From contig JAUYDN010000016.1 in the NCBI GenBank assembly GCA_030691775.1, positions 1 to 8,029 on the forward strand: a stretch of DNA of 8,029 nucleotides. The letters are read 5' to 3'. Source of the DNA: Dehalococcoidia bacterium. Lineage in GTDB: Bacteria; Chloroflexota; Dehalococcoidia; Dehalococcoidales; Fen-1064. The notes below the pieces were generated by a model. It had not been told where the DNA came from. It saw only the letters and a program-made list of their open reading frames with translations, and ran no database searches. The translations under genes and the position numbers were made by a program. Below, piece after piece: positions 1 through 6,117 of this stretch (its first letter is position 1; each line of letters opens with the position of its first letter).

Positions 1-175
1 GGGGGCGAGTGCCGGGAAACTGTATGCGGACGACTGCGAGGTCGAGTTGTTTACGGCGTTGACCGGCGTAACTACCGCGGTCGATTTTATAGTCATAGCC
101 TTTCGCGAGGGTATTTTTCAGGCACAGGAACCAGGCTTCGGAAAGGTCTCTGCCTTCTACAACGGTGATGTTCAT
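1..175 (-). CDS. N-terminal fragment of a probable thymidylate synthase/dCMP hydroxymethylase-like protein
   Basis: The first 58 codons of a gene that runs off the left edge. It begins ATG at 173-175, with a perfect AAGGAG Shine-Dalgarno (reverse complement of 181-186) five bases upstream. The peptide starts MNITVVEGRDLSEAWFLCLK, continues through GYDYKIDRGSYAGQRRKQLD, and reaches a segment ending FPGTRP at the edge. From memory, the pattern 'ARDLxxAWF ... YxIDRGSYxGQxR ... PGTRPL' belongs to a group annotated in Chloroflexota and archaea as thymidylate synthase-like (ThyA/dCMP hydroxymethylase superfamily). If so, it would methylate or hydroxymethylate a pyrimidine nucleotide in the cytosol. 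The catalytic Cys region is outside the window, so the function cannot be confirmed. It lies 72 bp downstream of the 232-aa gene on the same strand and could be its third operon member. The call as a real gene is firm; the family is tentative. Confidence 0.6.
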   Translation of the reverse strand, partial: MNITVVEGRDLSEAWFLCLKNTLAKGYDYKIDRGSYAGQRRKQLDLAVVRIQFPGTRP

Positions 176-228
176 GTGGACTCCTTGCAGTTAAGGCTTA
201 TTAATATCACGCTATTGGGATGATTCAC

Positions 229-244
229 CCCGGCTGAATCCGGG
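229..244 (-). other. Small GC hairpin between two minus-strand genes
   Basis: CCCGG (229-233), a 6-base loop and CCGGG (240-244) form a 5-bp perfect stem just after the stop codon of the 232-aa gene, on the minus strand. No T-run follows in either direction, so an intrinsic terminator is not supported. It may protect the upstream mRNA end or mean nothing. Confidence 0.3.
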
Positions 245-247
245 ATT

Positions 248-946
248 TCACTTCCGGAAAAGGCTTAAAAACCTGTCCTCGTACTCCCTGAACAAGTCCC
301 AGCGGTCAAGCTCCGTCTTTAATTCCCGTGGGTCGCGTTCGCCGTTTCTCACCTGGCGGAAAAGCTCCTCGATTCTGTAGCGGGCGTCCGCAGGGATGCC
401 CTGCTTATCCACCCCCAGCAGACCCCGTGCCCCCAACTGTTGGACATTCTCTTCCAGCGAACGGTTGGTTATTTCGAAGATAAACCGGACCAGCGCTACA
501 TCCCACAGCTCGTCGACGCCCTTAATGAGAGCGGTCAGCGGGTCGCCACGTGTATCGATATCAGCGGCTATCTTCTCCACCACCGCGGGCAGGTTATCGG
601 CGACGATTTCCATTCCTTTCGGCTCATTGCGGTAAGCATAAAAGAGACCGGGAGTATCCCGACCATGTGTCTTCAGCAGGTGGTCGAAGTAGCGGCGGGC
701 GCTTGCACTGAACCCTTCGAGCGAGGTCAGGTAATAGGGTGTAACAATGCGCGGTTTTTCAGCGATTACCTTGCCTTCACGGACCACGGTCTCATTGCTT
801 CCACCCGTTAGCTCTGCATACACCGGCTCGGTGACGAGGTAGTAATGGATGTTCGTCGTCCCGAAAGTATGCAGGTTATGTTTGGGCGCACGGATGACCT
901 CGGTGCGGGCAACCGCGTCTCTGATTCTGGCGTCATCGATATCCAC
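248..946 (-). CDS. Conserved hypothetical protein, 232 aa
   Basis: Not recognised as a named family. The start is GTG (944-946), 12 bp after the stop of the 199-aa gene, so the two are almost certainly co-transcribed and possibly translationally coupled; only weak G-rich sequence precedes it. There is no signal peptide or membrane segment, so a cytosolic protein is expected. The N-terminal third (about 1-95) has mixed beta-type sequence with an aromatic cluster (TTNIHYYLV, then PRIVTPYYL). The rest is predicted helix-rich and highly charged, ending in a basic-acidic tail. The N-terminal 'DARIRDAVARTEV' and the 'VREGKVIAEKPRIVTPYYL' block read like conserved motifs of a clade-restricted family. 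No catalytic signature (Walker, metal triad or zinc Cys) is visible. The constant pairing with a coiled-coil partner suggests a two-protein complex, which is inference. Confidence 0.85.
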   Translation of the reverse strand: MDIDDARIRDAVARTEVIRAPKHNLHTFGTTNIHYYLVTEPVYAELTGGSNETVVREGKVIAEKPRIVTPYYLTSLEGFSASARRYFDHLLKTHGRDTPGLFYAYRNEPKGMEIVADNLPAVVEKIAADIDTRGDPLTALIKGVDELWDVALVRFIFEITNRSLEENVQQLGARGLLGVDKQGIPADARYRIEELFRQVRNGERDPRELKTELDRWDLFREYEDRFLSLFRK

Positions 947-958
947 GTGAAACCAACC

Positions 959-1558
959 CTACGGTATTTCGATAAGTTCTTTGCGGTACTCGTTGAGATG
1001 CTCGATATATTGCGCCTCGAGCTGACCTTGAACGCGGCGCCATTCGTCCAGGAACTGCGGGTGCCGCTCAATATTTATATCCCGCATATTGACGCGTGCC
1101 GATGTGCCTAACTGCTGTTGCATCGCCTGCTGGAGCTTGGCGGCGAATTGGACTTTGAGCTGTTCGTATGCCTGCTTTCTCTGTTGTTCACCCTGCTCTG
1201 TGTAGTGGTTAAAGACGTAGCGGATTTTACTGTAAAGGTTCTCTACCCCTGACTTGTCTTTTTTCAGGAGCTTCAAGCCATCCATTGCTTTTCTATTGGT
1301 CTTTTTAGTAGCGTCGTTCTTGGGCAGGTCGATACTCCGCGCGAGCACATCCACAGCACCCTGTGTCACCCACATACGGTCGTCACCTTTATAGTTATTC
1401 AGTTCACTCAGCAGGTTGACGTCTTCTTTGAGATATTTTGCGGCAAGCTGTTCGCCTTTCGGAAAGAATTTCCATTTGAGCCGCTCTTCCAGGGTGGCTT
1501 CCTCGATTTTAGAAATTTTCTCCATCGCAATTTCAAAAGCGCTTTTAATATCTCCCAT
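959..1558 (-). CDS. Conserved hypothetical coiled-coil-type protein, 199 aa
   Basis: Start ATG at 1556-1558 with a strong GGAGG Shine-Dalgarno about seven bases upstream (complement of 1564-1569). The N-terminus MGDIKSAFEIAMEKISKIEE resembles a widely distributed uncharacterised family opening 'MGxIKSxxExAxE' (possibly DUF6657-like, from memory only). Residues 5-50 are amphipathic helix. Residues 115-150 are very Gln-rich and helical (QQRKQAYEQLK, then KLQQAMQQQLG). Residues 165-195 form another charged helix, so most of the chain could be coiled coil. There is no signal peptide, transmembrane helix or nucleotide-binding motif. It is the first gene after a good promoter candidate at 1595-1623 and leads into the 232-aa gene 12 bp downstream. 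Function unknown; a structural or scaffold role is a guess from composition. Confidence 0.87.
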   Translation of the reverse strand: MGDIKSAFEIAMEKISKIEEATLEERLKWKFFPKGEQLAAKYLKEDVNLLSELNNYKGDDRMWVTQGAVDVLARSIDLPKNDATKKTNRKAMDGLKLLKKDKSGVENLYSKIRYVFNHYTEQGEQQRKQAYEQLKVQFAAKLQQAMQQQLGTSARVNMRDINIERHPQFLDEWRRVQGQLEAQYIEHLNEYRKELIEIP

Positions 1559-1590
1559 AAAATCCTCCGGAAAAACGCGTGTATCTAATA

Positions 1591-1623
1591 ACAGATTATA
1601 CTGGATTTCGGTTAGCGCATAAA
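1591..1623 (-). promoter_or_regulatory. Candidate sigma-70 promoter for the 199-aa/232-aa gene pair
   Basis: On the minus strand a perfect TATAAT lies at 1600-1595. A weak -35 (TTTATG, 1623-1618; three of six matches to TTGACA) sits 17 bp upstream. It is about 37 bp from the ATG at 1558, leaving room for a short leader with the GGAGG. The -10 is inside one arm of the inverted repeat 1591-1600/1654-1663. Confidence 0.5.
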
Positions 1624-1631
1624 GCTACAGC

Positions 1632-1659
1632 TTGAGTTTCACCTGTACGGTGCTATAAT
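1632..1659 (+). promoter_or_regulatory. Candidate extended -10 promoter for the zinc-ribbon gene
   Basis: TTGAGT (1632-1637), a 16-bp spacer and TATAAT (1654-1659), preceded by TG one base upstream (TGCTATAAT), which makes an extended -10. Predicted initiation is near 1665-1667, giving a leader of about 187 nt before the ATG at 1853. It is divergent from the minus-strand promoter, with its -10 in the mirror arm of the same inverted repeat. Confidence 0.55.
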
Positions 1660-1675
1660 CTGTCGTATTAGCTGA

Positions 1676-1816
1676 GTGCTGAAAGCTGACAGTGTTGAGG
1701 ATTCATTTTGCCGGGGGGTGTCTGCCGGTGCGGCGGTATTCCAGACAATCGAAATCGGTCGCCGGAAGAAGAGCGTTCACACCGTCGTCATTCTGGCGAA
1801 TGGCGAATGGAAGTAA
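1676..1816 (+). CDS. Possible small ORF in the long leader, 46 codons
   Basis: An open frame from GTG 1676 to TAA 1814-1816, with an internal GTG at 1718 preceded by a G-run. Its C-terminal half reads plausibly as protein (FQTIEIGRRKKSVHTVVILA, then NGEWK), but no family is recognised and the 1676 start has no Shine-Dalgarno. It lies wholly inside the predicted leader of the zinc-ribbon mRNA. It could be a leader peptide, a decayed gene end, or chance. Confidence 0.2.
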   Translation: MLKADSVEDSFCRGVSAGAAVFQTIEIGRRKKSVHTVVILANGEWK

Positions 1817-1852
1817 CTGAGAATGGGCTTCTGGTCGGAGAAGGGATAGGAA

Positions 1853-2689
1853 ATGGCGAAAACCGGCAATAAGAAGCTTGTCTCCGCCCGCGGTTCCTGG
1901 TTTTCCAGCATGCTTGACTTGCGGTGCCCGGCTTGTGGAACAAAAACATCTTCTGCCCTGCTCTGGCGTTGCTCACGGTGCGGCTATCCTTCGAGTAGAA
2001 AAATCAGGTGCCCCAACTGTGGCAGGCAGGCGGCACGCACCCGCGATTGGGCATGCCAGTGGTGTGGATATCCCCTGACCTCACCTCTGTACAAAGAACT
2101 GACCGTTGATTTCGCCCCATTACTCTCTGAATCTATGGCACGGGTTAAACAGGAAGAACAAGCTTCTGCTGAAACCTTCACGGGCACACCAACGGCTGCT
2201 TCCTCTGCCGTTCCGCAGGCAACAACCAAAGTGCCTGTGAGTTCTAATCCAAACAATGAAACACCCTCCTTACCTGTACCGGAACCGGCGCCGCCTTCAG
2301 AAAAACAACCTGTTAAGGACGTAAAAGCTGAACCCAGACCCCTCAAAGAGCCGGAACCGCCCGTTTCCGATGAGGAGATTGCCGTGACTATCGAGGAAAT
2401 ACAACGTGATTTTGACACGGACGCCAATCATGCTAATACCACATACCACCGCAGAATGTTGAAAGTTAAGGGAATAGTCACCGAGACGATTTCAGGAGAA
2501 GGTGATGCCATCCCCGTGCTCGTCCTCGGTGGCGCGGACACAGCCAGGAAAACATTACGGTGTATTTTTGATAAGCGGTATTCCGCAGTGGTGAAGCGGT
2601 TGCTGGTTGGACAGAGAGTAGCAGTGCTGGGCAGATATGAAGCCACAGATGGAAACATCACCCTGACTGACTGTATGCTGGTGGGTTAA
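1853..2689 (+). CDS. Double zinc ribbon protein with C-terminal tRNA_anti-like OB fold, 278 aa
   Basis: Three regions are visible. Residues 25-71 hold four CxxC pairs (C25/C28 with C40/C43, then C53/C56 with C68/C71), which is two consecutive zinc ribbons. Residues about 100-172 are a Pro/Glu/Thr-rich low-complexity linker. Residues about 177-278 match the OB-fold pattern of the tRNA_anti-like family (PF12869): an alpha helix ending in 'RDFDTDANHANTTYHRRML', then KVKGIV, then CIFDKR, and 'VGQRVAVLGRYE...ITLTDCMLV'. Such proteins are thought to bind nucleic acid or small ligands; no enzymatic motif is present. The start ATG 1853 has AAGGGA (1841-1846) six bases upstream. In the same frame, an ATG at 1823 begins eight codons (MGFWSEKG) that end in TAG at 1847-1849. 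There is no signal peptide, so it is probably cytosolic. The gene is alone on its strand, behind an extended -10 promoter, and converges on the next gene. Confidence 0.85.
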   Translation: MAKTGNKKLVSARGSWFSSMLDLRCPACGTKTSSALLWRCSRCGYPSSRKIRCPNCGRQAARTRDWACQWCGYPLTSPLYKELTVDFAPLLSESMARVKQEEQASAETFTGTPTAASSAVPQATTKVPVSSNPNNETPSLPVPEPAPPSEKQPVKDVKAEPRPLKEPEPPVSDEEIAVTIEEIQRDFDTDANHANTTYHRRMLKVKGIVTETISGEGDAIPVLVLGGADTARKTLRCIFDKRYSAVVKRLLVGQRVAVLGRYEATDGNITLTDCMLVG

Positions 2690-2726
2690 ATACGTAAGTA
2701 GCAACTATCGGCGCTCAAGCTCACGC

Positions 2727-3254
2727 CTACTTCAATTTCCCCGCTTTCCGCAATGACTCTAAGATGGCACCGTCAGAGCGGGGGTCCTCACCTTTGAAAA
2801 AGCCAGCTCCGGGGTAGCCGAGTTCGATGCGGATAGCGTTTTTACCAGGTGGTAAGGGAGTGAGGATAATGACGCCATCGAAAGACTGTGAAGAGTATAT
2901 CGCCCAAAAAGCACCCGAATATACCGGCTGACGGTTAACGCACACTACAAAAACTTTCCCCCAAACCGGCACCCCGATTCGCCGCAGTCTATCATATGCA
3001 GAAGCTGTCAGCTCAATTTCGTGGTCTGTGCCCGAATATGAAATGACGTCCTCCATCGCGATTAAGGGTTCGCTGGCTAATTTAAGGTGGCTCAATGCCG
3101 CGATTTTAGACGGAGGCGTGTCCACAGAGAGCAGATATACGGCGAAACCTTCTTCACCCACTGGCCTGTTTACGGATGGAATACATCCATTCCCGATAAG
3201 TAAAGGAAAACATAGAACGAACAGAAATATCGTTGTTTTTAACATATATGCCAT
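2727..3254 (-). CDS. Small exported protein, possible lipoprotein, 175 aa
   Basis: The N-terminus has a short basic region (MAYMLKTT) and a hydrophobic stretch (IFLFVLCFPLLI) ending GNGC at residue 24, which is a signal sequence. A lipidation site at Cys24 is possible, but -3 to -1 are G-N-G rather than the usual L-A/S-G/A, so the lipobox is poor. The mature part (about 150 aa) has no recognised domain. It contains repeated beta-like segments (VPVWGKVFVVCVNRQPVYSG, SFDGVIILTPLP, NAIRIELGYPG) and ends FFKGEDPRSDGAILESLRKA plus GKLK, consistent with a small compact beta-rich extracytoplasmic domain. Start choice is uncertain: ATGs at 3269, 3254 and 3245 are in frame and none has a clear Shine-Dalgarno. 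I took 3254 as the compromise. The gene is convergent with the zinc-ribbon gene (37-bp gap, no convincing terminator) and divergent from gerW. Function unknown. Confidence 0.8.
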   Translation of the reverse strand: MAYMLKTTIFLFVLCFPLLIGNGCIPSVNRPVGEEGFAVYLLSVDTPPSKIAALSHLKLASEPLIAMEDVISYSGTDHEIELTASAYDRLRRIGVPVWGKVFVVCVNRQPVYSGAFWAIYSSQSFDGVIILTPLPPGKNAIRIELGYPGAGFFKGEDPRSDGAILESLRKAGKLK

Positions 3255-3457
3255 TATACACCCGGTCATCGACTTCTTGAAGACAGACCTTTACGGGTTA
3301 GTCTTTTAAAAAGAAGCCTTGCCCAAACTTGTCTTCGTCATGTGTCCATACGACATAAAAATGCAAGAGTAATAAGGGGTAATCCGTATTGTGTTTAATT
3401 ATCCGCTAAGCCAAGATGAATTAACTACGTAGTGGTTTACGCACGGAGGGAAGCGTT
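3255..3457. other. Intergenic region between divergent genes
   Basis: No gene is seen. It holds an AT-rich near palindrome TCTTTT-A-AAAAGA (3302-3314) and a perfect 10-bp palindrome ACTACGTAGT (3424-3433) about 25 bp before the gerW start. I could not find a promoter with acceptable -35/-10 spacing on either strand. Confidence 0.4.
3445..3450 (+). promoter_or_regulatory. Shine-Dalgarno deciding the gerW start
   Basis: GGAGGG lies seven bases before ATG 3458. It argues that translation was meant to begin there and not at TTG 3478 or ATG 3481, which lack properly spaced sites. From ATG 3458 the frame stops after seven codons, the first sign that the gene is broken. Confidence 0.7.
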
Positions 3458-3812
3458 ATGCCGGAAATATCGAGGGATTGATGAGGACTACCCCGGGAGA
3501 GATTGAACGCATTTTGTCCAACAGGACCGTTATCGGTGAACCGATTATCGTGGAAGGCAATACTATTATTCCACGGTATGCCTGGGCTTTGGATTCGGGG
3601 GGTTTGGGAGTAAAGGCAGGGATAAGGCTGAAGGCGGCGGCACCGGCATCGGTGGAGGTGGCGGAGTGAAATCGGTTGCTGTTATTATTATCAACAAACA
3701 TGGTATTAAAGTCGAACTAACCGGCGGCACTATCGTACCGGTCGCGGAGCGTGTTATCGACCTTATCAACCACTTCATCGATAAGAGGTTCGCAAGGGAA
3801 GAAGGTAAGTAA
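3458..3812 (+). pseudogene. gerW: GerW/YtfJ-family sporulation-type protein, broken by two apparent 1-base deletions
   Basis: Three frames must be joined. ATG 3458 with its Shine-Dalgarno gives MPEISRD and then stops. The frame at 3463-3570 gives GNIEGLMRTTPGEIERILSN, RTVIGEP and EGNTIIP. The frame from about 3574 gives VCLGFGFGGFGSKGRDKAEG, a Gly-rich stretch, VKSVAVIIINKHGIKVEL and a C-terminal helix to TAA 3810-3812. Joined, the order is that of GerW/YtfJ (PF09579): 'IEGLM', 'T(V/I)IGEP', 'TIIP', 'FGFGxGG', Gly-rich loop, hydrophobic 'VAxIII' strand; about 118 aa, normal length. Each junction is repaired by adding one base, for example an A in the AAA at 3465-3467 and a G at CGG 3573-3575. 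In Bacillus, GerW supports spore germination; its role in non-spore-formers is unknown. The DUF2953 gene 3 bp downstream is the usual partner (ytfI beside ytfJ in Bacillus). The breaks could be assembly or homopolymer errors, or true decay. Confidence 0.8.
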
Positions 3813-3815
3813 AGA

Positions 3816-4400
3816 ATGCTGGCGCTTTATATCATCGGTGCGCTGATAGTTCTAATATTGTTACTGCTATCGATTCCCGTTGATTTTCTCTTCTACTCAT
3901 CTATCGGGGAGGGGAAAGTCGCTGAGTTGCGGGCGGTGTGGCTATACGGGCTGGTGAAAAAGCGGTTACGCCTGAAAAATACCGGGCAGTATTTTCAAGG
4001 AGCACGCAAGATGTTCCGCTGGCACTGGCACCCCCGGCACATCATCGGGAATCTACGGATAATGACCGGGTTACTGTCTTTATTGAGCCGCGTCCGGCGC
4101 TCGATGCGAGTGCAAAAAATCAACGGTTTTCTCAAATTGGGACTCGGCAATCCGCTCACCACCGGCACGGCATTTATGTACCTGCAGCCGATAATGACGA
4201 TACTATCTCTGCCGGAGCCATCCGATTTTAGAATCGAGCCGGTCTTTATAGGTTTTGCCTTCGAGTTTAAGCTGGATGGGAAAATACGCGTTCTACCCCT
4301 GTTACTGGTATGGAACCTGGGCGCGTTCGCTTTTTCAAAACAGGGCCGCAGATTAATCCGGGAATTTCGCCGTTTACGCCGCGAACAACGCCAGAATTAG
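3816..4400 (+). CDS. DUF2953 membrane-associated protein (YtfI-like), 194 aa
   Basis: Residues 3-24 are a strong N-terminal membrane helix (LYIIGALIVLILLLLSIPVD), followed by a beta-type extracytoplasmic or peripheral region. The central block LGLGNPLTTG (108-117) matches the DUF2953 hallmark 'GTGDPxxTG'. A second hydrophobic segment (about 158-173) precedes a very basic tail (RRLIREFRRLRREQRQN) that should stay at the cytoplasmic face. The length is typical of the family. The start ATG 3816 is 3 bp after the gerW stop, preceded by AGAAGG about ten bases away, so the two are one operon. Biochemical function is unknown; the linkage to GerW suggests a common process. The gene end overlaps the cimA end by 4 bp on the opposite strand, leaving no space for terminators. 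Confidence 0.87.
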   Translation: MLALYIIGALIVLILLLLSIPVDFLFYSSIGEGKVAELRAVWLYGLVKKRLRLKNTGQYFQGARKMFRWHWHPRHIIGNLRIMTGLLSLLSRVRRSMRVQKINGFLKLGLGNPLTTGTAFMYLQPIMTILSLPEPSDFRIEPVFIGFAFEFKLDGKIRVLPLLLVWNLGAFAFSKQGRRLIREFRRLRREQRQN

Positions 4401-5986
4401 CCCTGACTACGGTGCTTTAATAGCCAGTATTCAACGCTATCCGCCAGCGCCAACCAGCTTGCCTCGATGATATTGGTGGAACTGCCCACCGTACGCCATT
4501 CCTCGTTGCCATCGCTTGATTCAATCAGCACGCGCACCTGTGATTCCGTGCCTGTATTCTCTTCCAGGATGCGCACTTTGTAGTCAGTAAGTTTAACGGA
4601 TTCCAGCGCCGGGTACGATTGGAGCAAAGCCTTACGGAGCGCCTGGTCAAGGGCGTTGACCGGACCGTTGCCTTCCGCAGCGGTATGCATTACCTGGTCG
4701 CCTACCTTAACCTTGACCATTGCCTCGGCGAGCATCTCGGTGCCGCCGCGGGTGGTCGCCGGGCGCCGTCGCTTCTCAATAACGACCAGGAAATCTACCA
4801 GCTCGAAAGGCGGCTGGTAATCCGGCCGGGCACGATGCACCAGCAAGTCGAATGAGGCTTCTGCGTTTTCGTACTGGAACCCGAGACTTTCGAACTGTTT
4901 CACCTGGGCGAGTAATTTTTGCGCCTCTTTACCGTGTGGCAGGACCAGCCCGCGTTCTTTTGCCTTATAGATAATATTGCTTTTACCGGAGAGGTCGGAG
5001 ACGACCGCCCGGGTCTTGTTGCCCACCTTTGCCGGGTCGATATGCTGGTAGGCGTCAATCCACTTGGTAATACCGGAAACATGATAGCCGGCTTTGTGCG
5101 CGAAGGCACTGGCGCCCACGAATGGCAGAGAGGCATCGTGCGCCAGGTTCGCCGCCTCGCTTATTGAATGGGAAATCTCGGCGAGATGGGTCAACTGCTC
5201 TTCCGTAATACAACGAATACCCATTTTGAGCTGGAGGTTGGGGATGATACTGCACAGGTTGGCGTTGCCACAACGCTCGCCGTACCCATTGATAGTGCCC
5301 TGGACCTGTGAAGCACCAGCTTTTACGGCGGCAAGGCTGTTAGCGACCGCCACCTCCCCGTCATTATGGGCGTGGATACCAATGGGAATGGCGCTGGCTT
5401 TACAGGCGAGTCTGACAGCTTTCTCCACTTCCCCGGGCAGGGCGCCGCCGTTAGTATCGCAGAGGATATTGCATGCCGCCCCAGCTTCGGCGGCCGTTTT
5501 CAGGCACAGGAGACTGTAATTCACATTGTTCTTCATGCCATCGAAGAAGTGCTCGGCGTCAAAAAATACGGTAAGACCTTTACTCCGCAGGTAGCGGATA
5601 GAATCGGCGATAAGCGCCAGGTTCTCGTCGAGCGTGCATTCCAGCACCTGCGTGACCTGCTTGTCTGAAGCTTTACCCACCAGCGTGGCGATTTTCGCCC
5701 CGGAATCGAGGATGGCTTTGAGGTTAGCGTCCTCTTCCACCGGCGTGTCTTTACGCGCGGTGCTTCCGAAGACGGCGATTTTAGCCTTCTTTAGCTTCAG
5801 ATGCCCGGCGCGCTGGAAGAACTCGGCGTCACGGGGGTTACTGCCGGGCCAGCCACCTTCGATGTAATGTATACCAAGCTCGTCCAGTTTGCGCGCAATT
5901 TCCAGCCGGTCTGCCACGGAGAAGGAAATACCCTCTTTCTGGGCGCCGTCTCTCAGAGTAGTGTCATACAGTGTTATCTTGGGCAA
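4397..5986 (-). CDS. cimA: (R)-citramalate synthase
   Basis: Condenses pyruvate and acetyl-CoA to (R)-citramalate, the first step of threonine-independent isoleucine synthesis; cytosolic. The 529-aa length fits the family (about 520-540). The N-terminal TIM barrel (HMGL-like, about 4-275) begins LYDTTLRDGAQKEG with R12-D13, and has YIEGGWPGSNPRD (41-53), the metal site GIHAHNDGE (H205, H207) and GTINGYGERCGNANL (230-244, N241 as third ligand). The linker domain includes FAHKAGYHVSG (295-305). The C-terminal LeuA dimerisation/regulatory domain spans about 385-525. The 'KEGISFS' and 'GGWPGSN' forms are typical of CimA, whereas LeuA has 'GEQxPG' and 'EAGFP'. The start is TTG (5984-5986), with AAGGAAA about eight bases upstream. 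It is the last gene of the leuD-leuB-cimA run, separated from leuB by a 131-bp repeat island. Confidence 0.95.
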   Translation of the reverse strand: MPKITLYDTTLRDGAQKEGISFSVADRLEIARKLDELGIHYIEGGWPGSNPRDAEFFQRAGHLKLKKAKIAVFGSTARKDTPVEEDANLKAILDSGAKIATLVGKASDKQVTQVLECTLDENLALIADSIRYLRSKGLTVFFDAEHFFDGMKNNVNYSLLCLKTAAEAGAACNILCDTNGGALPGEVEKAVRLACKASAIPIGIHAHNDGEVAVANSLAAVKAGASQVQGTINGYGERCGNANLCSIIPNLQLKMGIRCITEEQLTHLAEISHSISEAANLAHDASLPFVGASAFAHKAGYHVSGITKWIDAYQHIDPAKVGNKTRAVVSDLSGKSNIIYKAKERGLVLPHGKEAQKLLAQVKQFESLGFQYENAEASFDLLVHRARPDYQPPFELVDFLVVIEKRRRPATTRGGTEMLAEAMVKVKVGDQVMHTAAEGNGPVNALDQALRKALLQSYPALESVKLTDYKVRILEENTGTESQVRVLIESSDGNEEWRTVGSSTNIIEASWLALADSVEYWLLKHRSQG

Positions 5987-6004
5987 AGCTGTTTCCTTTT
6001 TTCT

Positions 6005-6050
6005 GTCATTCTGAGGAGTCCCGATAGAGTCGGGACGAACGAAGAATCTC
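6005..6050 (+). repeat. Palindromic repeat R1, TCATTCTGAG...AGAATCTC type
   Basis: Nested hairpin. Inner stem GTCCCGA (6018-6024), loop TAGAG, TCGGGAC (6030-6036); outer arms ATTCT (6008-6012) and AGAAT (6043-6047). This is a commonly seen dispersed intergenic repeat style in bacterial genomes. It sits in the leuB-cimA gap and has no T-tract. Confidence 0.8.
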
Positions 6051-6055
6051 CTACG

Positions 6056-6106
6056 CCTACTGAGTAGGTAGGGAGCTCCTTCCCCGACGAGTCGGGACTC
6101 AGGGGG
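6056..6106. repeat. Secondary hairpins and inverted half copy of R1
   Basis: CCTAC-TGA-GTAGG (6056-6068), the palindrome GGAGCTCC (6072-6079), and CCCGA-CGAG-TCGGG (6083-6096). The stretch GTCGGGACTCAG (6091-6102) reads on the minus strand as CTGAGTCCCGAC, so this is an inverted, slightly deleted copy of the left half of R1. Together with R1 it fills the leuB-cimA gap. Confidence 0.6.
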
Positions 6107-6117
6107 ACGGGTCTACT

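Larger units (their letters stand above)
1591..1663. repeat. Perfect 10-bp inverted repeat enclosing the divergent promoter region
   Basis: ACAGATTATA (1591-1600) and TATAATCTGT (1654-1663) are exact reverse complements, separated by 53 bp. Each arm contains the outward-facing -10 box plus four further matching bases on the downstream side. Confidence 0.8.

Noticed and set aside
396..1111. Plus-strand open frames opposite the 232-aa and 199-aa genes
   Set aside because: Antisense shadows of genes with better starts, operon spacing and protein-like composition; no ribosome sites.
2690..2726. Bidirectional terminator between the convergent genes
   Set aside because: Only a weak GGCG...CGCC pairing with a 10-base loop and no T-tract on either strand.
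3182..3254. A confident lipoprotein signal in the 175-aa protein
   Set aside because: The residues before Cys24 are G-N-G, not a standard lipobox; a plain secretion signal is equally possible, so lipidation is given only as an option.
3478..3669. A standalone 63-aa gene starting at TTG 3478
   Set aside because: It is the middle part of GerW. Its C-terminal 25 or so residues come from the wrong frame, while the true GerW Gly-rich segment continues in another frame, and TTG 3478 lacks a spaced Shine-Dalgarno.
4619..6067. Plus-strand open frames of 77-141 codons opposite cimA
   Set aside because: Cys/Ala/Arg-rich translations of the antisense of a clearly conserved enzyme.
6005..6106. Intrinsic terminators between leuB and cimA
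   Set aside because: The hairpins are GC-rich but are not followed by a T-run on the minus strand, and the motifs recur as dispersed repeats.
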